64,000 bases of DNA. Origin: Bacteroidales bacterium. Lineage in GTDB: Bacteria > Bacteroidota > Bacteroidia > Bacteroidales > PXBB01. The stretch spans positions 60,241-124,240 of the forward strand of contig JAQVVM010000004.1 in the NCBI GenBank assembly GCA_028698995.1, written 5' to 3'. Below the pieces are notes generated by a model. It was given only the letters and a program-made list of their open reading frames with translations. It ran no database searches and was not told the origin of the DNA. Both the position numbers and the translations under genes were made by a program. Each line of letters begins with the position of its first letter. Positions within the stretch are counted from its first letter, which is position 1. Below are positions 45,711 through 54,924 of the stretch, in pieces.

Positions 45711-46940
45711 TTATTTTGAAGTGTAAATATCCACAATTTTTAAAATAACCTTTACTGCTTTTTCGAGAGATTCAAAAGGTACATATTCAAATTTACCATG
45801 AAAATTATGTCCTCCCGCAAAGATATTTGGGCATGGAAGACCCATAAACGAAAGACGAGCTCCATCAGTGCCTCCGCGTATGGGAATAACATGTGGTTCT
45901 ATGCCTAATTCCTCCATGGCCATTTTAGCTGTCTCCACCACATGAAAAACGGGTAAAACCATTTCTTTCATATTAAAATACTGGTCTTTAAGTTCGAGTC
46001 TGAAAACATCATCACCATATTTTTTCTTCATAAACATAACAGCTTCGGTGATGGTTTGTTTTCTTTTTTCAAATTTCTTTTTATCGTGGTCTCGGATAAT
46101 GTATTGCAGCATGGCATTTTCGACAGTACCTTCCATTTTAACAAGATGATAAAAGCCTTCGTAGTTTGCAGTATGCTCAGGGCGTTCGTGTGCAGGCAGA
46201 AGAGCGCTTAATTCTATAGCCATAAGCATGGCATTCTGCATTTTATCTTTGGCATATCCAGGATGTATATTGCGTCCCTGAACAAATATTTTGGCTCCTG
46301 CAGCATTAAAATTTTCGTATTCAAGCTCTCCAACTCCTCCTCCATCGAGGGTATAGGCAAAATCGGCAGCAAACTTCTTTACATCAAAATGGTCCACGCC
46401 ACGTCCAATTTCCTCGTCGGGAGTAAAACCCACTTTTATAGTGCCGTGCTCAATCTGAGGATTGTTGATAAGGTATTCCATAGCGGTTATTATTTCTGCA
46501 ATACCTGCTTTATCATCGGCACCAAGCAATGTAGTGCCATCTGTGGTAATAAGGGTTTGACCTATATAGTCAGCCAGTTCGGGAAATTCACCTGGCGTTA
46601 GCGACAGTTTCAGTTCCTTATTAATAACAATATCACCCCCCTGGTAGTCTTTTATGATAAGAGGGTTTGGGACTGCACCGGGCATATCGGGACTCGTATC
46701 CATGTGTGCAATAAAGCCTATTGTGGGTACTTTTTTTGTGGTATTCGAGGGTAGTGTAGCCATCAAATAGCATTTATCGTCAAGCGACACGTCTGTCATA
46801 CCAAGATCTTCAAGTTCTTTTTTCAGCACTCTTGCCAAATTAAACTGTTTTTCGGTACTGGGTGTTGTTTCAGAGTTTTCGTCCGATTGGGTGTCGATGG
46901 CAATGTAGCGTAAGAAACGCTCTAAAACTTTTTCTTTCAT
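45711..46940 (-). CDS. pepT: Peptidase T (tripeptide aminopeptidase)
   Basis: Cuts the N-terminal residue from tripeptides in the cytosol. 409 residues, M20B family. Zinc and catalytic motifs: FIAHMDTSPDMPG, TTLLGADDKAGIAEI, TPDEEIGRGVDHFD, TLDGGGVGELEYENF, and the C-terminal RGGTDGARLSFMG. An ATG at 46961 would add 7 residues, but family alignment favours MKEKVLERF at 46940. Downstream of the OPT transporter on the same strand. Confidence 0.95.
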   Translation of the reverse strand: MKEKVLERFLRYIAIDTQSDENSETTPSTEKQFNLARVLKKELEDLGMTDVSLDDKCYLMATLPSNTTKKVPTIGFIAHMDTSPDMPGAVPNPLIIKDYQGGDIVINKELKLSLTPGEFPELADYIGQTLITTDGTTLLGADDKAGIAEIITAMEYLINNPQIEHGTIKVGFTPDEEIGRGVDHFDVKKFAADFAYTLDGGGVGELEYENFNAAGAKIFVQGRNIHPGYAKDKMQNAMLMAIELSALLPAHERPEHTANYEGFYHLVKMEGTVENAMLQYIIRDHDKKKFEKRKQTITEAVMFMKKKYGDDVFRLELKDQYFNMKEMVLPVFHVVETAKMAMEELGIEPHVIPIRGGTDGARLSFMGLPCPNIFAGGHNFHGKFEYVPFESLEKAVKVILKIVDIYTSK

Positions 46941-46991
46941 AATTATAATTTTTTCAAACACAGAGTTAAATAATTTTATACCGCTGATTAT

Positions 46992-47040
46992 ACAGATTTA
47001 CACAGATTTTAAAAGATATTCTATATCTGTGTTCATCTGT
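46992..47040. repeat. Imperfect inverted repeat between pepT and the OPT transporter
   Basis: ACAGATTTACACAGAT (46992-47007) and ATCTGTGTTCATCTGT (47025-47040) are inverted copies with two mismatches, separated by 17 bp. It could fold as a hairpin in the intergenic region. Sequences of this kind (acagatt/acacagatt) occur as dispersed repeats in many genomes, to my recollection. No T-run argues for a terminator. Confidence 0.6.
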
Positions 47041-47055
47041 GGTAAAATACAAATA

Positions 47056-49086
47056 TTAATCGTTCTCCTTAGCCCTGAACGATTCCCAGATAAAATAACT
47101 AATAAGCCCAAGAAAAGCGAGCATTGCCACCACCATAGCACCTCTTGATTCTTCGTGCCAGATGTGCATATCTAATTTAACATTGAAAAATAACAAGAAG
47201 GCTCCTATCACGCCAAAAATTGCTGCACCGGCAATAAATCCCGAGGCTATCAGAATACCCCTGTTTACACGAGCAGTATTGAGTTTAGTATTTTTGGTGC
47301 TCTTATTGAACCAATGATTAAGTAAGCCCCCCACTACCAAAGGTGTATTTAAATCTAAGGGAATAAACATGCCTAATGCAAAAGCCAAAGGGGAAATTTT
47401 AAGCCAATTGAGCAATATTGAAATCACAGCACCTACACCCAGCAACACCCAGCTCACACCGGTGCCCGACATAAGCGGTTCAATAATAGCGGCCATGGCA
47501 TTGGCCTGCGGGGCCACCATGGGTTCCTTATGCTCTGCCGAAGGCACGAATCCATAGGCTTTGTTCAGAATAAAAATTACTGCGCCCACCGTAGCGGCCG
47601 ATACCAGTGTGCCCAGGAATTTGAAAGTCTGTTGTTTCACCGGTGTGGTGCCGAGCCAGTAGCCCACTTTAAGGTCGGTGATAAAGCCACCGGCCATTGA
47701 CAAAGCAGTGCATACGATACCTCCTATGATAAGTGCGCTTACCATGCCTTGCCAGCCTTTAAGCCCGACAGCCACAAGCACCACCGACGACAGGATAAGT
47801 GTCATCAGTGTCATTCCTGATACAGGGTTGGTTCCCACAATAGCAATAGCGTTGGCTGCCACTGTGGTGAACAGAAATGAAATTATTAAAATGGTAAGTA
47901 ATGCTACCACCGCCTGTATAAGTGTGATTTTAACACCGAAGATGAGAAAGATAAATACGGCGACAAGCGTCAGAAAGATGAAGAGCATGACGAAGGTCAT
48001 TTTTAGGTCTTTCTGGGTGCGTTCCACCTGCACGGCTCCCTTTGTTTTTCCACCCACTCCCACAGCAAGTTTAAAAGCACTGGCAATGACACCCGAAGAT
48101 TTAATAATACCAATAATCCCTGCCATGGCAATACCTCCTATGCCTATCGGACGGACAACTCCTTTAAAAATATCTTCTGCCGATAAAGCTTCAAATGGAT
48201 TAATTCCTCCTGTACCTTGAATAAAAACACTACCAACATAAAAGCCACTAACAATCAAATTTCCTACTTCGTTTACCAATGGAATCAGTACAAACCAAGA
48301 TAACAAAGAACCCGCAGCGATGATAAATGAAAATCGCAAGCCCACCAGATATCCGAAACTGAATATCAAAGCACTCACATTGAATTTGAAAACCATTTTC
48401 ACTTTCTCGGCCAGCACTTCTCCTGCAGGAATTACGCGAGAGGTAATAACTTCGCTCCAAAGCTTCAGCGATGAGAAACAAAAGTCGAACAGTCCTCCTA
48501 TGGCACCACTTACAAGCAACAACATAGCCTGAGAGCCACCTTTTTCACCTGTCATTAAAATCTCGGTTGTAGCCGTAGCTTCCGGAAAAGGCAATTTGCC
48601 GTGCATATCCTTAACAAAATATTTACGGAATGGTATTAGAAACAATATGCCAAGAAATCCACCCAGCAGCGAAGAAAAGAATATCTGCCAGAAATCGACT
48701 TGTATTTCGGGGTATTTAGCCTGAAGAATATACAAACCGGGAATAGTAAAAACAGCACCGGCCACAATAACACCGGAACTGGCACCTATAGACTGAATAA
48801 TTATGTTCTGCCCTAAAGCATTTTTTCTCCTTGCAGCAGCCGAAGCACCAACGGCAATTATAGAAATGGGTATGGCAGCTTCAAACACCTGCCCTATCTT
48901 AAGTCCTGAGTAAGCTGCAGCAGCAGAAAATACCACGGCCATGAGCAGGCCCATTACCAGCGACCACCATGTGACTTCGGGAAAAATCTGATGCGCAGGC
49001 ATTACAGGTGTGTATTGTTCACCTTCTTTTAATTCCCTGTAAGCATTTTCAGGTAAACTTTTGGTTGTAGGTTCGTGTTCTGACAT
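47056..49086 (-). CDS. OPT-family oligopeptide transporter
   Basis: A 676-residue integral membrane protein with at least 14 hydrophobic helices. The family's start is visible (TPVMPAHQIFPEVTWWSLVMGLLMA), and later YSGLKIGQVFEAAIPISI, GKLPFPEATATTEIL and NPVSGMTLMTLI. OPT carriers import oligopeptides or metal chelates with protons. Between an M2-type peptidase gene upstream and pepT downstream on the same strand, which suggests peptide import. A strong AGGAGG precedes the start and the coding sequence looks richer in GC than its neighbours. Confidence 0.93.
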   Translation of the reverse strand: MSEHEPTTKSLPENAYRELKEGEQYTPVMPAHQIFPEVTWWSLVMGLLMAVVFSAAAAYSGLKIGQVFEAAIPISIIAVGASAAARRKNALGQNIIIQSIGASSGVIVAGAVFTIPGLYILQAKYPEIQVDFWQIFFSSLLGGFLGILFLIPFRKYFVKDMHGKLPFPEATATTEILMTGEKGGSQAMLLLVSGAIGGLFDFCFSSLKLWSEVITSRVIPAGEVLAEKVKMVFKFNVSALIFSFGYLVGLRFSFIIAAGSLLSWFVLIPLVNEVGNLIVSGFYVGSVFIQGTGGINPFEALSAEDIFKGVVRPIGIGGIAMAGIIGIIKSSGVIASAFKLAVGVGGKTKGAVQVERTQKDLKMTFVMLFIFLTLVAVFIFLIFGVKITLIQAVVALLTILIISFLFTTVAANAIAIVGTNPVSGMTLMTLILSSVVLVAVGLKGWQGMVSALIIGGIVCTALSMAGGFITDLKVGYWLGTTPVKQQTFKFLGTLVSAATVGAVIFILNKAYGFVPSAEHKEPMVAPQANAMAAIIEPLMSGTGVSWVLLGVGAVISILLNWLKISPLAFALGMFIPLDLNTPLVVGGLLNHWFNKSTKNTKLNTARVNRGILIASGFIAGAAIFGVIGAFLLFFNVKLDMHIWHEESRGAMVVAMLAFLGLISYFIWESFRAKEND

Positions 49087-49090
49087 AATT

Positions 49091-49096
49091 CCTCCT
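49091..49096 (-). promoter_or_regulatory. Strong Shine-Dalgarno AGGAGG before the OPT transporter
   Basis: AGGAGG on the minus strand lies 4 nt before the ATG at 49086. This is rare in this window, where most starts have only A-rich leaders, so it marks either high expression or foreign origin. The spacing is on the short side. Confidence 0.7.
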
Positions 49097-49266
49097 ATTA
49101 TTTTAAATAAACAAAATTAAAACTGTTGTAAAAATATTAAATTAAAAGATAATATTATATTAAAAAATTCAAATTTAGTATATATGGATAAAACCTATGA
49201 TGCATAAATACAAAAAGTCAAAATAAACCAAAAAACAGGAACTTGATATTGAATGACATTAATTTA

Positions 49267-50970
49267 CTAGTCAACAAACTGCATGGCATAATACTTAGCA
49301 GTAAGTTTTTCTCCAGTCGCTTTTTCTATCATGTCATTCCAATAATATTTAGCACCGGGCATAAATACCTTATTTACAAGGTATTCACCTACTTCTCTTC
49401 TCCCTGCATAACTTTGGTTTATATAATCATCTGAGCCAAGTATGTTTTTTGTAATATAATAATGCAGCTGTGAAGCAAGTAATTCACCAAGTAAGTAATT
49501 GTGATAATAGCATGGATAGGCAGCAATATGAATCTTAGCAGCCCAGTCCGGTTCATTTCTGTCTGCGGGTCTTTTTAGCATTTGGTACTTTTCAACCAAA
49601 TCCCACCACAGTTTGTTAAGATCCTGATCGGGATTTTCGTACATACCTTTTTCAAACCTATACATCACCTGTGACCAACGGCTGAAAACTAGCATTTGTA
49701 AACGGAGGTTTTTACGCACAGTTTCTTCAATTTCTATTCTTTCATTTTCGGGGACACCTATTACATCCTGTAACCATTGGGGGTTAGAAGGAAAACGACC
49801 AAACAATTCAGCAATGGCTTCAGTGGTAAATGTATGGGCAGGGTCTCTCAGAATGAAAGGCAAGCTGCGATCAATATATTTATCATAAGCAGCATGACCG
49901 TATTCGTGCAGCATGGTATTCATCCAATAATTGTTGTCAACAACATTACACAATACACGTACATCTCCCTCGTTATCAATATCTGTACAGAAGGCATGCT
50001 GATTTTTGCCGGGTTTTTCAAAAAGATCACTTTTGCCAATAAGATCAGATATATCAAGACCAATTCCTTTGAAATAATTATCCGTTATTTCAACAATATC
50101 TTTTCCTTTAAAATATTTATCAAGATCCACATTGTAGATTTTTGGGGCTTCCTGAAAAAATCTGTCCTGATAATGCCAGGGCATCAACTCTTCTTTTTCA
50201 ACATGATAACGTTGAGCAAAATACGAATCCATTTCGTCTTTCAAGGCAGCAAAACCATCTCTTGTGAGGCTGTCGAGTTCATCAAATAGCTTTTCAATTT
50301 CATCGGGATCTTGTTCGTTAAGCTTTAGTTTCATCTGATGGAAGTTGTCAAACCCGAGCTTTACAGCCATGTCGTTTCTCTTTTTCACAAGAATAATAAC
50401 ATCTTCAGCTACATTTTTACCTGATTTTTTTGTAGCAAACCATGTTTCACGAAGGGAATCACTATTGGTAGAGTTTTTTAGAATCTGGTTAATCTGATTG
50501 TCAGACAAAGTATCCTCACCAACAACAGCCCTGAAAACGTTAAATTTCTTTTCAATTTCACTTTCCATATCAATTATTTCCCTTAGTAGGGCTGTATCAG
50601 CCTGATTGCCCAAAAATCCGTTATAAAGCAATTCAAGTTGACGTGCTGCCAGAGTATCGGTAATTAATCCAGATTCCCTGAATGATTTGAGTTTGTCAAA
50701 ATTACCTTTATCTGAGAAAAGCAATGTGAGATCATATTCATAACCGGCAGCTTTCTCGTAATCTTCGTCCTTGCCGCTTATATTAGCATCCCAGCTTGCC
50801 AGAGCTGCATTTTTATACAAAGGAATCAGCTTTGCTTCAAAATCTTTAACAAATGTTTCGAATTCTTTCATGGTTTTTTCTTTTTTGTCGGTAGTGTCGC
50901 AACCGATTAATACAACGCCTGACATAAAAACTGTTAAGGCTGTAATGATTAATAAATTTTTATTTTTCAT
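49267..50970 (-). CDS. Lipoprotein M2-type zinc peptidase (ACE-like)
   Basis: A 567-residue peptidase with a lipoprotein signal (VVLIGC, Cys24). The zinc site is NTMLHEYGHAAYDKYID near residue 352, with the third ligand Glu in TTEAIAELFGR. The upstream LGFDNFHQMKLKLNE and the LMPWHYQDRFFQE block fit the bacterial M2 (peptidyl-dipeptidase A-like) group better than M3. It removes dipeptides from the ends of peptides in the periplasm or on the outer leaflet. Upstream of OPT and pepT on the same strand. Confidence 0.85.
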   Translation of the reverse strand: MKNKNLLIITALTVFMSGVVLIGCDTTDKKEKTMKEFETFVKDFEAKLIPLYKNAALASWDANISGKDEDYEKAAGYEYDLTLLFSDKGNFDKLKSFRESGLITDTLAARQLELLYNGFLGNQADTALLREIIDMESEIEKKFNVFRAVVGEDTLSDNQINQILKNSTNSDSLRETWFATKKSGKNVAEDVIILVKKRNDMAVKLGFDNFHQMKLKLNEQDPDEIEKLFDELDSLTRDGFAALKDEMDSYFAQRYHVEKEELMPWHYQDRFFQEAPKIYNVDLDKYFKGKDIVEITDNYFKGIGLDISDLIGKSDLFEKPGKNQHAFCTDIDNEGDVRVLCNVVDNNYWMNTMLHEYGHAAYDKYIDRSLPFILRDPAHTFTTEAIAELFGRFPSNPQWLQDVIGVPENERIEIEETVRKNLRLQMLVFSRWSQVMYRFEKGMYENPDQDLNKLWWDLVEKYQMLKRPADRNEPDWAAKIHIAAYPCYYHNYLLGELLASQLHYYITKNILGSDDYINQSYAGRREVGEYLVNKVFMPGAKYYWNDMIEKATGEKLTAKYYAMQFVD

Positions 50971-51091
50971 GATATATTGTTTAAAATTTAGCGGGTTAAA
51001 AGTAATAATTATAACTCACGAAAAAGAAATATTTATAACTTTTTTATTTAGTGCATTTCAATGTTGAAATTCGTAAAAAACAAGAAAGTTT

Positions 51092-51676
51092 TTAGGGTAA
51101 CAGCTTGACTGTTATCAGAATAAGTTCAGATGTTTCGTGACTCTTTAACCTGAGTTGTATAGGCTGTGAATTATTTATCATAAGCATATTTGAAAAAGGA
51201 AGGAAAACTTCATTATCCGAAACATTTAAGCTTACAAAACCCTTATACATATAAATAAAAAAGAAATCACATGAGCTAATATTCAATTCATTTATCTTGT
51301 TCTTATTAGTTGTTAAAGCTGAAATGTCTCCATGAGTATTCCCTGTTGTCATCAGATTAAAATCGGTACAGGTCCCTATCGCAGATGTTTTCCAATCACC
51401 CTTAAAAGTATCTGTATCAAATTTATTGAGGGTTTTGGTGTAATGATTATCATGCTGAATTTTTATCATACCGTCCAAAACCATAATTTTTCGGGAAATG
51501 CCGGGCAAAGAAGTAAAATCAGATTTTTCTACCTCAACTGTTGCAGTACTTAACCTGAAATTAAAATCCTTTTTCGCATAATCTGCTGTAGAAGGGTCGA
51601 TAAAAAGCTGAGTGGTAGTGCCTCCCGACCATTTTCTTATTATATAATCAGAGGGAGAAATTATTTTAAAACTCAT
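51092..51676 (-). CDS. HutD/Ves-family protein
   Basis: A 194-residue cupin-type protein. The N-terminal KWSGGTTTQLFIDP, then FNFRLSTATVEVEKSDFTSLPGISRKIMVLDG (read in two halves, FRLSTATVEVE and LPGISRKIMVLDG) are signatures of the HutD/Ves family. HutD is linked to histidine use in other bacteria, but no hut gene lies here. It starts 17 bp past the choice-of-anchor L gene's stop, on the same strand. Confidence 0.88.
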   Translation of the reverse strand: MSFKIISPSDYIIRKWSGGTTTQLFIDPSTADYAKKDFNFRLSTATVEVEKSDFTSLPGISRKIMVLDGMIKIQHDNHYTKTLNKFDTDTFKGDWKTSAIGTCTDFNLMTTGNTHGDISALTTNKNKINELNISSCDFFFIYMYKGFVSLNVSDNEVFLPFSNMLMINNSQPIQLRLKSHETSELILITVKLLP

Positions 51677-51693
51677 ATGCTGATAATAGCCAT

Positions 51694-52734
51694 TTACTTA
51701 ATAACCAATTTTGAATTAACCGTTTCTCCTTCTGTTATCATGGTAAGTAAATAAATACCATTCTCAAGAAAATCAGTATCAATAGCATTTTGTGAACTTG
51801 TTATGGTTTGTGAGAAAAGCAATTGCCCCTGTAAATTATAAATAAACACCTGTGTTTCGTTTGCTCCCTCAATATAGATTTTTCCTGATGTAGGGTTTGG
51901 ATAGAAGCCCAGCGCTTGGGCATTTTTATGATCTGTACCAGTAATCATATAGCTTTTCATACTCTGCGCCTTAAGAAAAATACCAGAGTCATATGCAGCA
52001 TCACCTGCATCGGCAATGGCCATTTTAAGATGATAGGTGCTAAGGGGTATTACATCTACCTGCGCCAGCAAGGGTGTGGTAAAACCATCGAAAACTATAG
52101 TTTGACCGTTCAATGCTTGATTATCTACATAATAAGCGGCATTATAGCCTGAATTCACATTATCAATAGCTACAGGCAAAGAAGTGCCGGGCACAATGGC
52201 AATATTATGGTCGGCATAATTACCACCTAAGGGGTCAGGCCCGTTAATAAAGAATCCAAAAATATCATTGAAAGCCGAATTCACATATTCAGGATATTCT
52301 TCAGAGGCGAAAACATAGGAGAACTCAAGAATATTGCCTACGGGGATAAGGTCAAATTCCAATATAGATGCATCGTTCAGGGAATATCCCGGAAGTATAT
52401 TGCTGAGAGAGGAATCACTGCCACCGGAGGTGTAAAAACTAGCGAATTCATTAACAGGACTGCCAATGTACACCACACTACTCTGCGTTGTATCTAGACT
52501 GCCGGTGGTCATAATAATACCATCAGATAAACCAATATTTGTAGTAATACCGTTGGTAAATGAACCCAAGGTATGTGCCCCTCCTGTGTACTGCACATTA
52601 GATGCGGAAACGCCAAAGATAATAAAGTTGTTTACCAATTGTACGGTGTTGGTATCGGCAGTAATTGCAATTTGAGCTTTAAGTGTGGCTACTGAAAAGA
52701 TCAAACCAATAGCAAGGGTAATATTTTTTTTCAT
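51694..52734 (-). CDS. Choice-of-anchor L-domain T9SS protein
   Basis: A 346-residue exported protein. Signal peptide at residues 1-20 (SVATLKAQ). The bulk (about 30-270) is the choice-of-anchor L domain: GITTNIGLSDGIIMTTGSL, LEFDLIPVGNILEFSYVFA and SEEYPEYVNSAFNDIFGFF. The end (ALGFYPNPTSGKIYIEG, GQLLFSQTI, GIYLLTMI) is a type A sorting tail. It is sent to the surface by the T9SS. The domain binds or anchors; the ligand is not known. Followed by HutD. Confidence 0.9.
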   Translation of the reverse strand: MKKNITLAIGLIFSVATLKAQIAITADTNTVQLVNNFIIFGVSASNVQYTGGAHTLGSFTNGITTNIGLSDGIIMTTGSLDTTQSSVVYIGSPVNEFASFYTSGGSDSSLSNILPGYSLNDASILEFDLIPVGNILEFSYVFASEEYPEYVNSAFNDIFGFFINGPDPLGGNYADHNIAIVPGTSLPVAIDNVNSGYNAAYYVDNQALNGQTIVFDGFTTPLLAQVDVIPLSTYHLKMAIADAGDAAYDSGIFLKAQSMKSYMITGTDHKNAQALGFYPNPTSGKIYIEGANETQVFIYNLQGQLLFSQTITSSQNAIDTDFLENGIYLLTMITEGETVNSKLVIK

Positions 52735-52805
52735 GACTTTTTTATAGCAAATTTAATAAAAAAAAATAATTTCGTAAATACTGCGAAATAATTTAAAATA
52801 GGTAT

Positions 52806-53387
52806 TTATTTCATTCCCAGCTTTTTATCATTAACCAACAAGCTAATGGCTTCCTGAAGCCGTTTCTGAATAGTTTCGGGTCTTTTGGCCTGTGTAATCC
52901 ATAGTACATACTGCTTTTTATGCGATGGTGCCAGCTTGTTGAAGTTCCTGAGTGCCGGCTCCTGACAGGCCAACTCTTGAAAAATAAATGTCGGCACCGA
53001 AAATGCTGTTTTCTCTGATGCATGTGTTGCAGTCCATTCTACACGTCCGGTTTTAAGGTAAGATTCTATTTTTTTTAAGCCGGCTTCGGTCATCCTACCT
53101 TCAGAAATAAGCCTTTCCACTTTCTTCCGATTCACCTCCGACCAGTTGGCTGTATTTTTTCGTGGCGTAAATTTGACGGTATATCTTTCGTCATCAAGCT
53201 TATTTAAGATGCTGTCAATCCAACCGTAACAAAGTGCTTCATCCAATGCTTCGGTGTATGTGATGCCTTTTTGCAGTTGTTTTTTAAAAAGGATCATTTT
53301 AATACCCGGACATGTGGCGTGGTTTTTCTTAAGCCAGGTACGAAAAGCCACAGGAGATTCAAAATGTATGGAGTCGAGGGGTAACAT
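52806..53387 (-). CDS. YdeI/OmpD-associated family protein
   Basis: A 193-residue protein with the conserved first block FESPVAFRTWLKKNH, the EALCYGWIDSI segment, RYTVKFTPRKNTANWSEVNRKKVERL (read as RYTVKFTPRK and NWSEVNRKKVERL) and the C-terminal GTPASE-free domain of YdeI. The family has been linked to bacteriocin protection and to OmpD, but its biochemical role is uncertain. Starts 5 bp after the DUF3820 gene stop and is probably its transcript partner. Confidence 0.85.
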   Translation of the reverse strand: MLPLDSIHFESPVAFRTWLKKNHATCPGIKMILFKKQLQKGITYTEALDEALCYGWIDSILNKLDDERYTVKFTPRKNTANWSEVNRKKVERLISEGRMTEAGLKKIESYLKTGRVEWTATHASEKTAFSVPTFIFQELACQEPALRNFNKLAPSHKKQYVLWITQAKRPETIQKRLQEAISLLVNDKKLGMK

Positions 53388-53392
53388 TGATT

Positions 53393-53626
53393 TTATTTGT
53401 TTATAAGGGGTTTAAGCAAATACTCGAGCCCATTAAGTTTAATTTCATAAAGTGTTTCGAGCATGATGCCCAGTTTGCCGGCAGGAAAACCCTTTTGTTT
53501 GAACCATACCAGGTATGATTCGGGCAACTTATATAACACTGTTCCTTTGTACTTTCCAAAAGGCATGGGCATGGTGGTGAGCTCTAAAAGAATTTTTGAA
53601 TTGGCTGAAAAATCAATTTCCTGCAT
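53393..53626 (-). CDS. DUF3820 family protein, copy A
   Basis: A 77-residue protein (MQEIDFSANSKILLELTTM) with the family motif MPFGKYKGTVLYKLPESYLVWFKQKGFP, given here in parts: MPFGKYKG, LPESYLVWFKQKGFP and YEIKLNGLEYLLKP. It ends in LINK. A near-identical copy lies 1.6 kb upstream on the strand. The function of the family is not known to me; sequence and size suggest a small soluble regulator or nuclease adaptor. Co-directional with YdeI. Confidence 0.85.
   Translation of the reverse strand: MQEIDFSANSKILLELTTMPMPFGKYKGTVLYKLPESYLVWFKQKGFPAGKLGIMLETLYEIKLNGLEYLLKPLINK
53407..53626. repeat. 220-bp direct repeat, copy A
   Basis: Bases 53407-53626 and 55045-55264 align over 220 bp with no gap and three mismatches (in gagcat[g/c]atg, aacac[t/c]g and catg[g/t]gc). 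The copy covers almost the whole DUF3820 coding sequence from codon 1 to the last few codons, but not the sequence upstream of its start. The two copies flank the ATPase gene in direct orientation. Confidence 0.95.
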
Positions 53627-53671
53627 AACAGATTTGTATTATTTAATAATGCAATTGTTCTTAATCAAATT

Positions 53672-54883
53672 TTAGATATCCATAAGTAAAAAGTCTGCTA
53701 TATTAATATGAATAACACCATCAATATTATCTTTCCATAAATTATCCATTGTAACTACATATTTAGGATAGTGGTCTTTAACTTTCAATAAAGGAGAAAA
53801 TTCTCTTTCAATTGTTGAAGGTTCTGACAATAAATAGGCAACCTGTACATAAATTTTTTGCCCTGTCTTTTCAGCAACGAAATCAATTTCAGTTAAACCT
53901 GATTTACCCACAAACACCTTAAATCCTTTTCTTTTCAATTCAAGCATGACAATATTTTCCAGAATACCGGAAATCATTCGATCCTTATATCCCATAATGG
54001 CATACAATAAAGCAATATCTCCCATATAGTATTTTTCTTGTGTTTTGAGTATTTCTTTACCTTTAATATCATATCGCTGAATACGATGAATGATATATGC
54101 TTCTTCCAGTGCTTTCAGATAATTATATACGGTATTAAAATCAACTTTACGTTGCTGGCTTTTAAAATAGTCAGCTACTTTTTTGGCAGAGAAATTATTG
54201 CCGATATTATCAAAAACATATCTTACAACGCGTTCCAATAGTTCAACATCTCTAATTTTATTCCTCTGTATTGTATCACGTAAAATGGCAGATGAATAAA
54301 TATCATAAACAATTTTGTAAGCTGTATCAAACGAGTAGTTTGCAGTATATAATACAGGGAAACCTCCCATGCGCAGATAATGCAAAAATTCCTTATATAT
54401 GTCGACGCTATCCTTTGTAATATTTTTGAACAGAAATAGTTCGGCAAATGAAATTGTAAAAACCTGAAATTCCACATATCTTCCGGCAAGATATGTTGCC
54501 AGCTCGGAAGACAAAAGTTGTGAATTAGAACCTGTTATATAAATATCAGCATTAAAATCAACCAGAAATGAATTAACCGCTTTTTCCCATTCACCTACCA
54601 TTTGAACTTCATCAAGAAAAATATAATAACGCAGCCCGTTTTTTAAAACTTTTCCTTTAACGTAATTATATAAATCCGAAGAAGTATTAAGATGAGAAAA
54701 TTCAAAACTTTCAAAATTTAAATACACAATCTGTTCTTTGTGTACATTTCTTTTTTTCAACTCCTCTTTAAGTAAAATTAGTATCGTAGATTTACCACTT
54801 CTGCGAAGACCTGTGATAACTTTAACAAATGGTTTGTCAATAAATTCACTTATTTTATTTAAATATAAATTTCTTTTTACCAT
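53672..54883 (-). CDS. AAA-type ATPase with DUF4143 domain
   Basis: A 403-residue protein. Walker A: ITGLRRSGKSTIL near residue 24. Walker B: YYIFLDEVQMVGEWEKAVN near 93, then TGSNSQLLSSELATYLAGRY. The C-terminal part, from about residue 190, has the DUF4143 pattern (LERVVRYVFDNIGNNFSAKKVADYF, YIIHRIQRYDIKGKEIL, LELKRKGFKVFVGKSGLTEIDFV). These ATPases are common in prokaryotes and often turn up in scattered, mobile-like positions; their role is unsettled. Flanked on both sides by a near-identical DUF3820 gene, which suggests insertion by recombination or duplication. Confidence 0.9.
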   Translation of the reverse strand: MVKRNLYLNKISEFIDKPFVKVITGLRRSGKSTILILLKEELKKRNVHKEQIVYLNFESFEFSHLNTSSDLYNYVKGKVLKNGLRYYIFLDEVQMVGEWEKAVNSFLVDFNADIYITGSNSQLLSSELATYLAGRYVEFQVFTISFAELFLFKNITKDSVDIYKEFLHYLRMGGFPVLYTANYSFDTAYKIVYDIYSSAILRDTIQRNKIRDVELLERVVRYVFDNIGNNFSAKKVADYFKSQQRKVDFNTVYNYLKALEEAYIIHRIQRYDIKGKEILKTQEKYYMGDIALLYAIMGYKDRMISGILENIVMLELKRKGFKVFVGKSGLTEIDFVAEKTGQKIYVQVAYLLSEPSTIEREFSPLLKVKDHYPKYVVTMDNLWKDNIDGVIHINIADFLLMDI

Positions 54884-54924
54884 ATAAATAATAATTTGGT
54901 TATAAGCACAAAAATAATAAATAT

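Noticed and set aside
47678..48220. 180-residue plus-strand frame opposite the OPT transporter
   Set aside because: Shadow of the transporter's hydrophobic codons in a GC-richer gene.
53463..53675. Plus-strand frames opposite both DUF3820 copies (also 55104-55292)
   Set aside because: They look conserved only because the DNA is duplicated; DUF3820 motifs lie on the minus strand.
53672..54883. DUF4143 ATPase plus DUF3820 as a toxin-antitoxin or defence pair
   Set aside because: No toxin-like domain or known defence motif; the arrangement is better explained by duplication.
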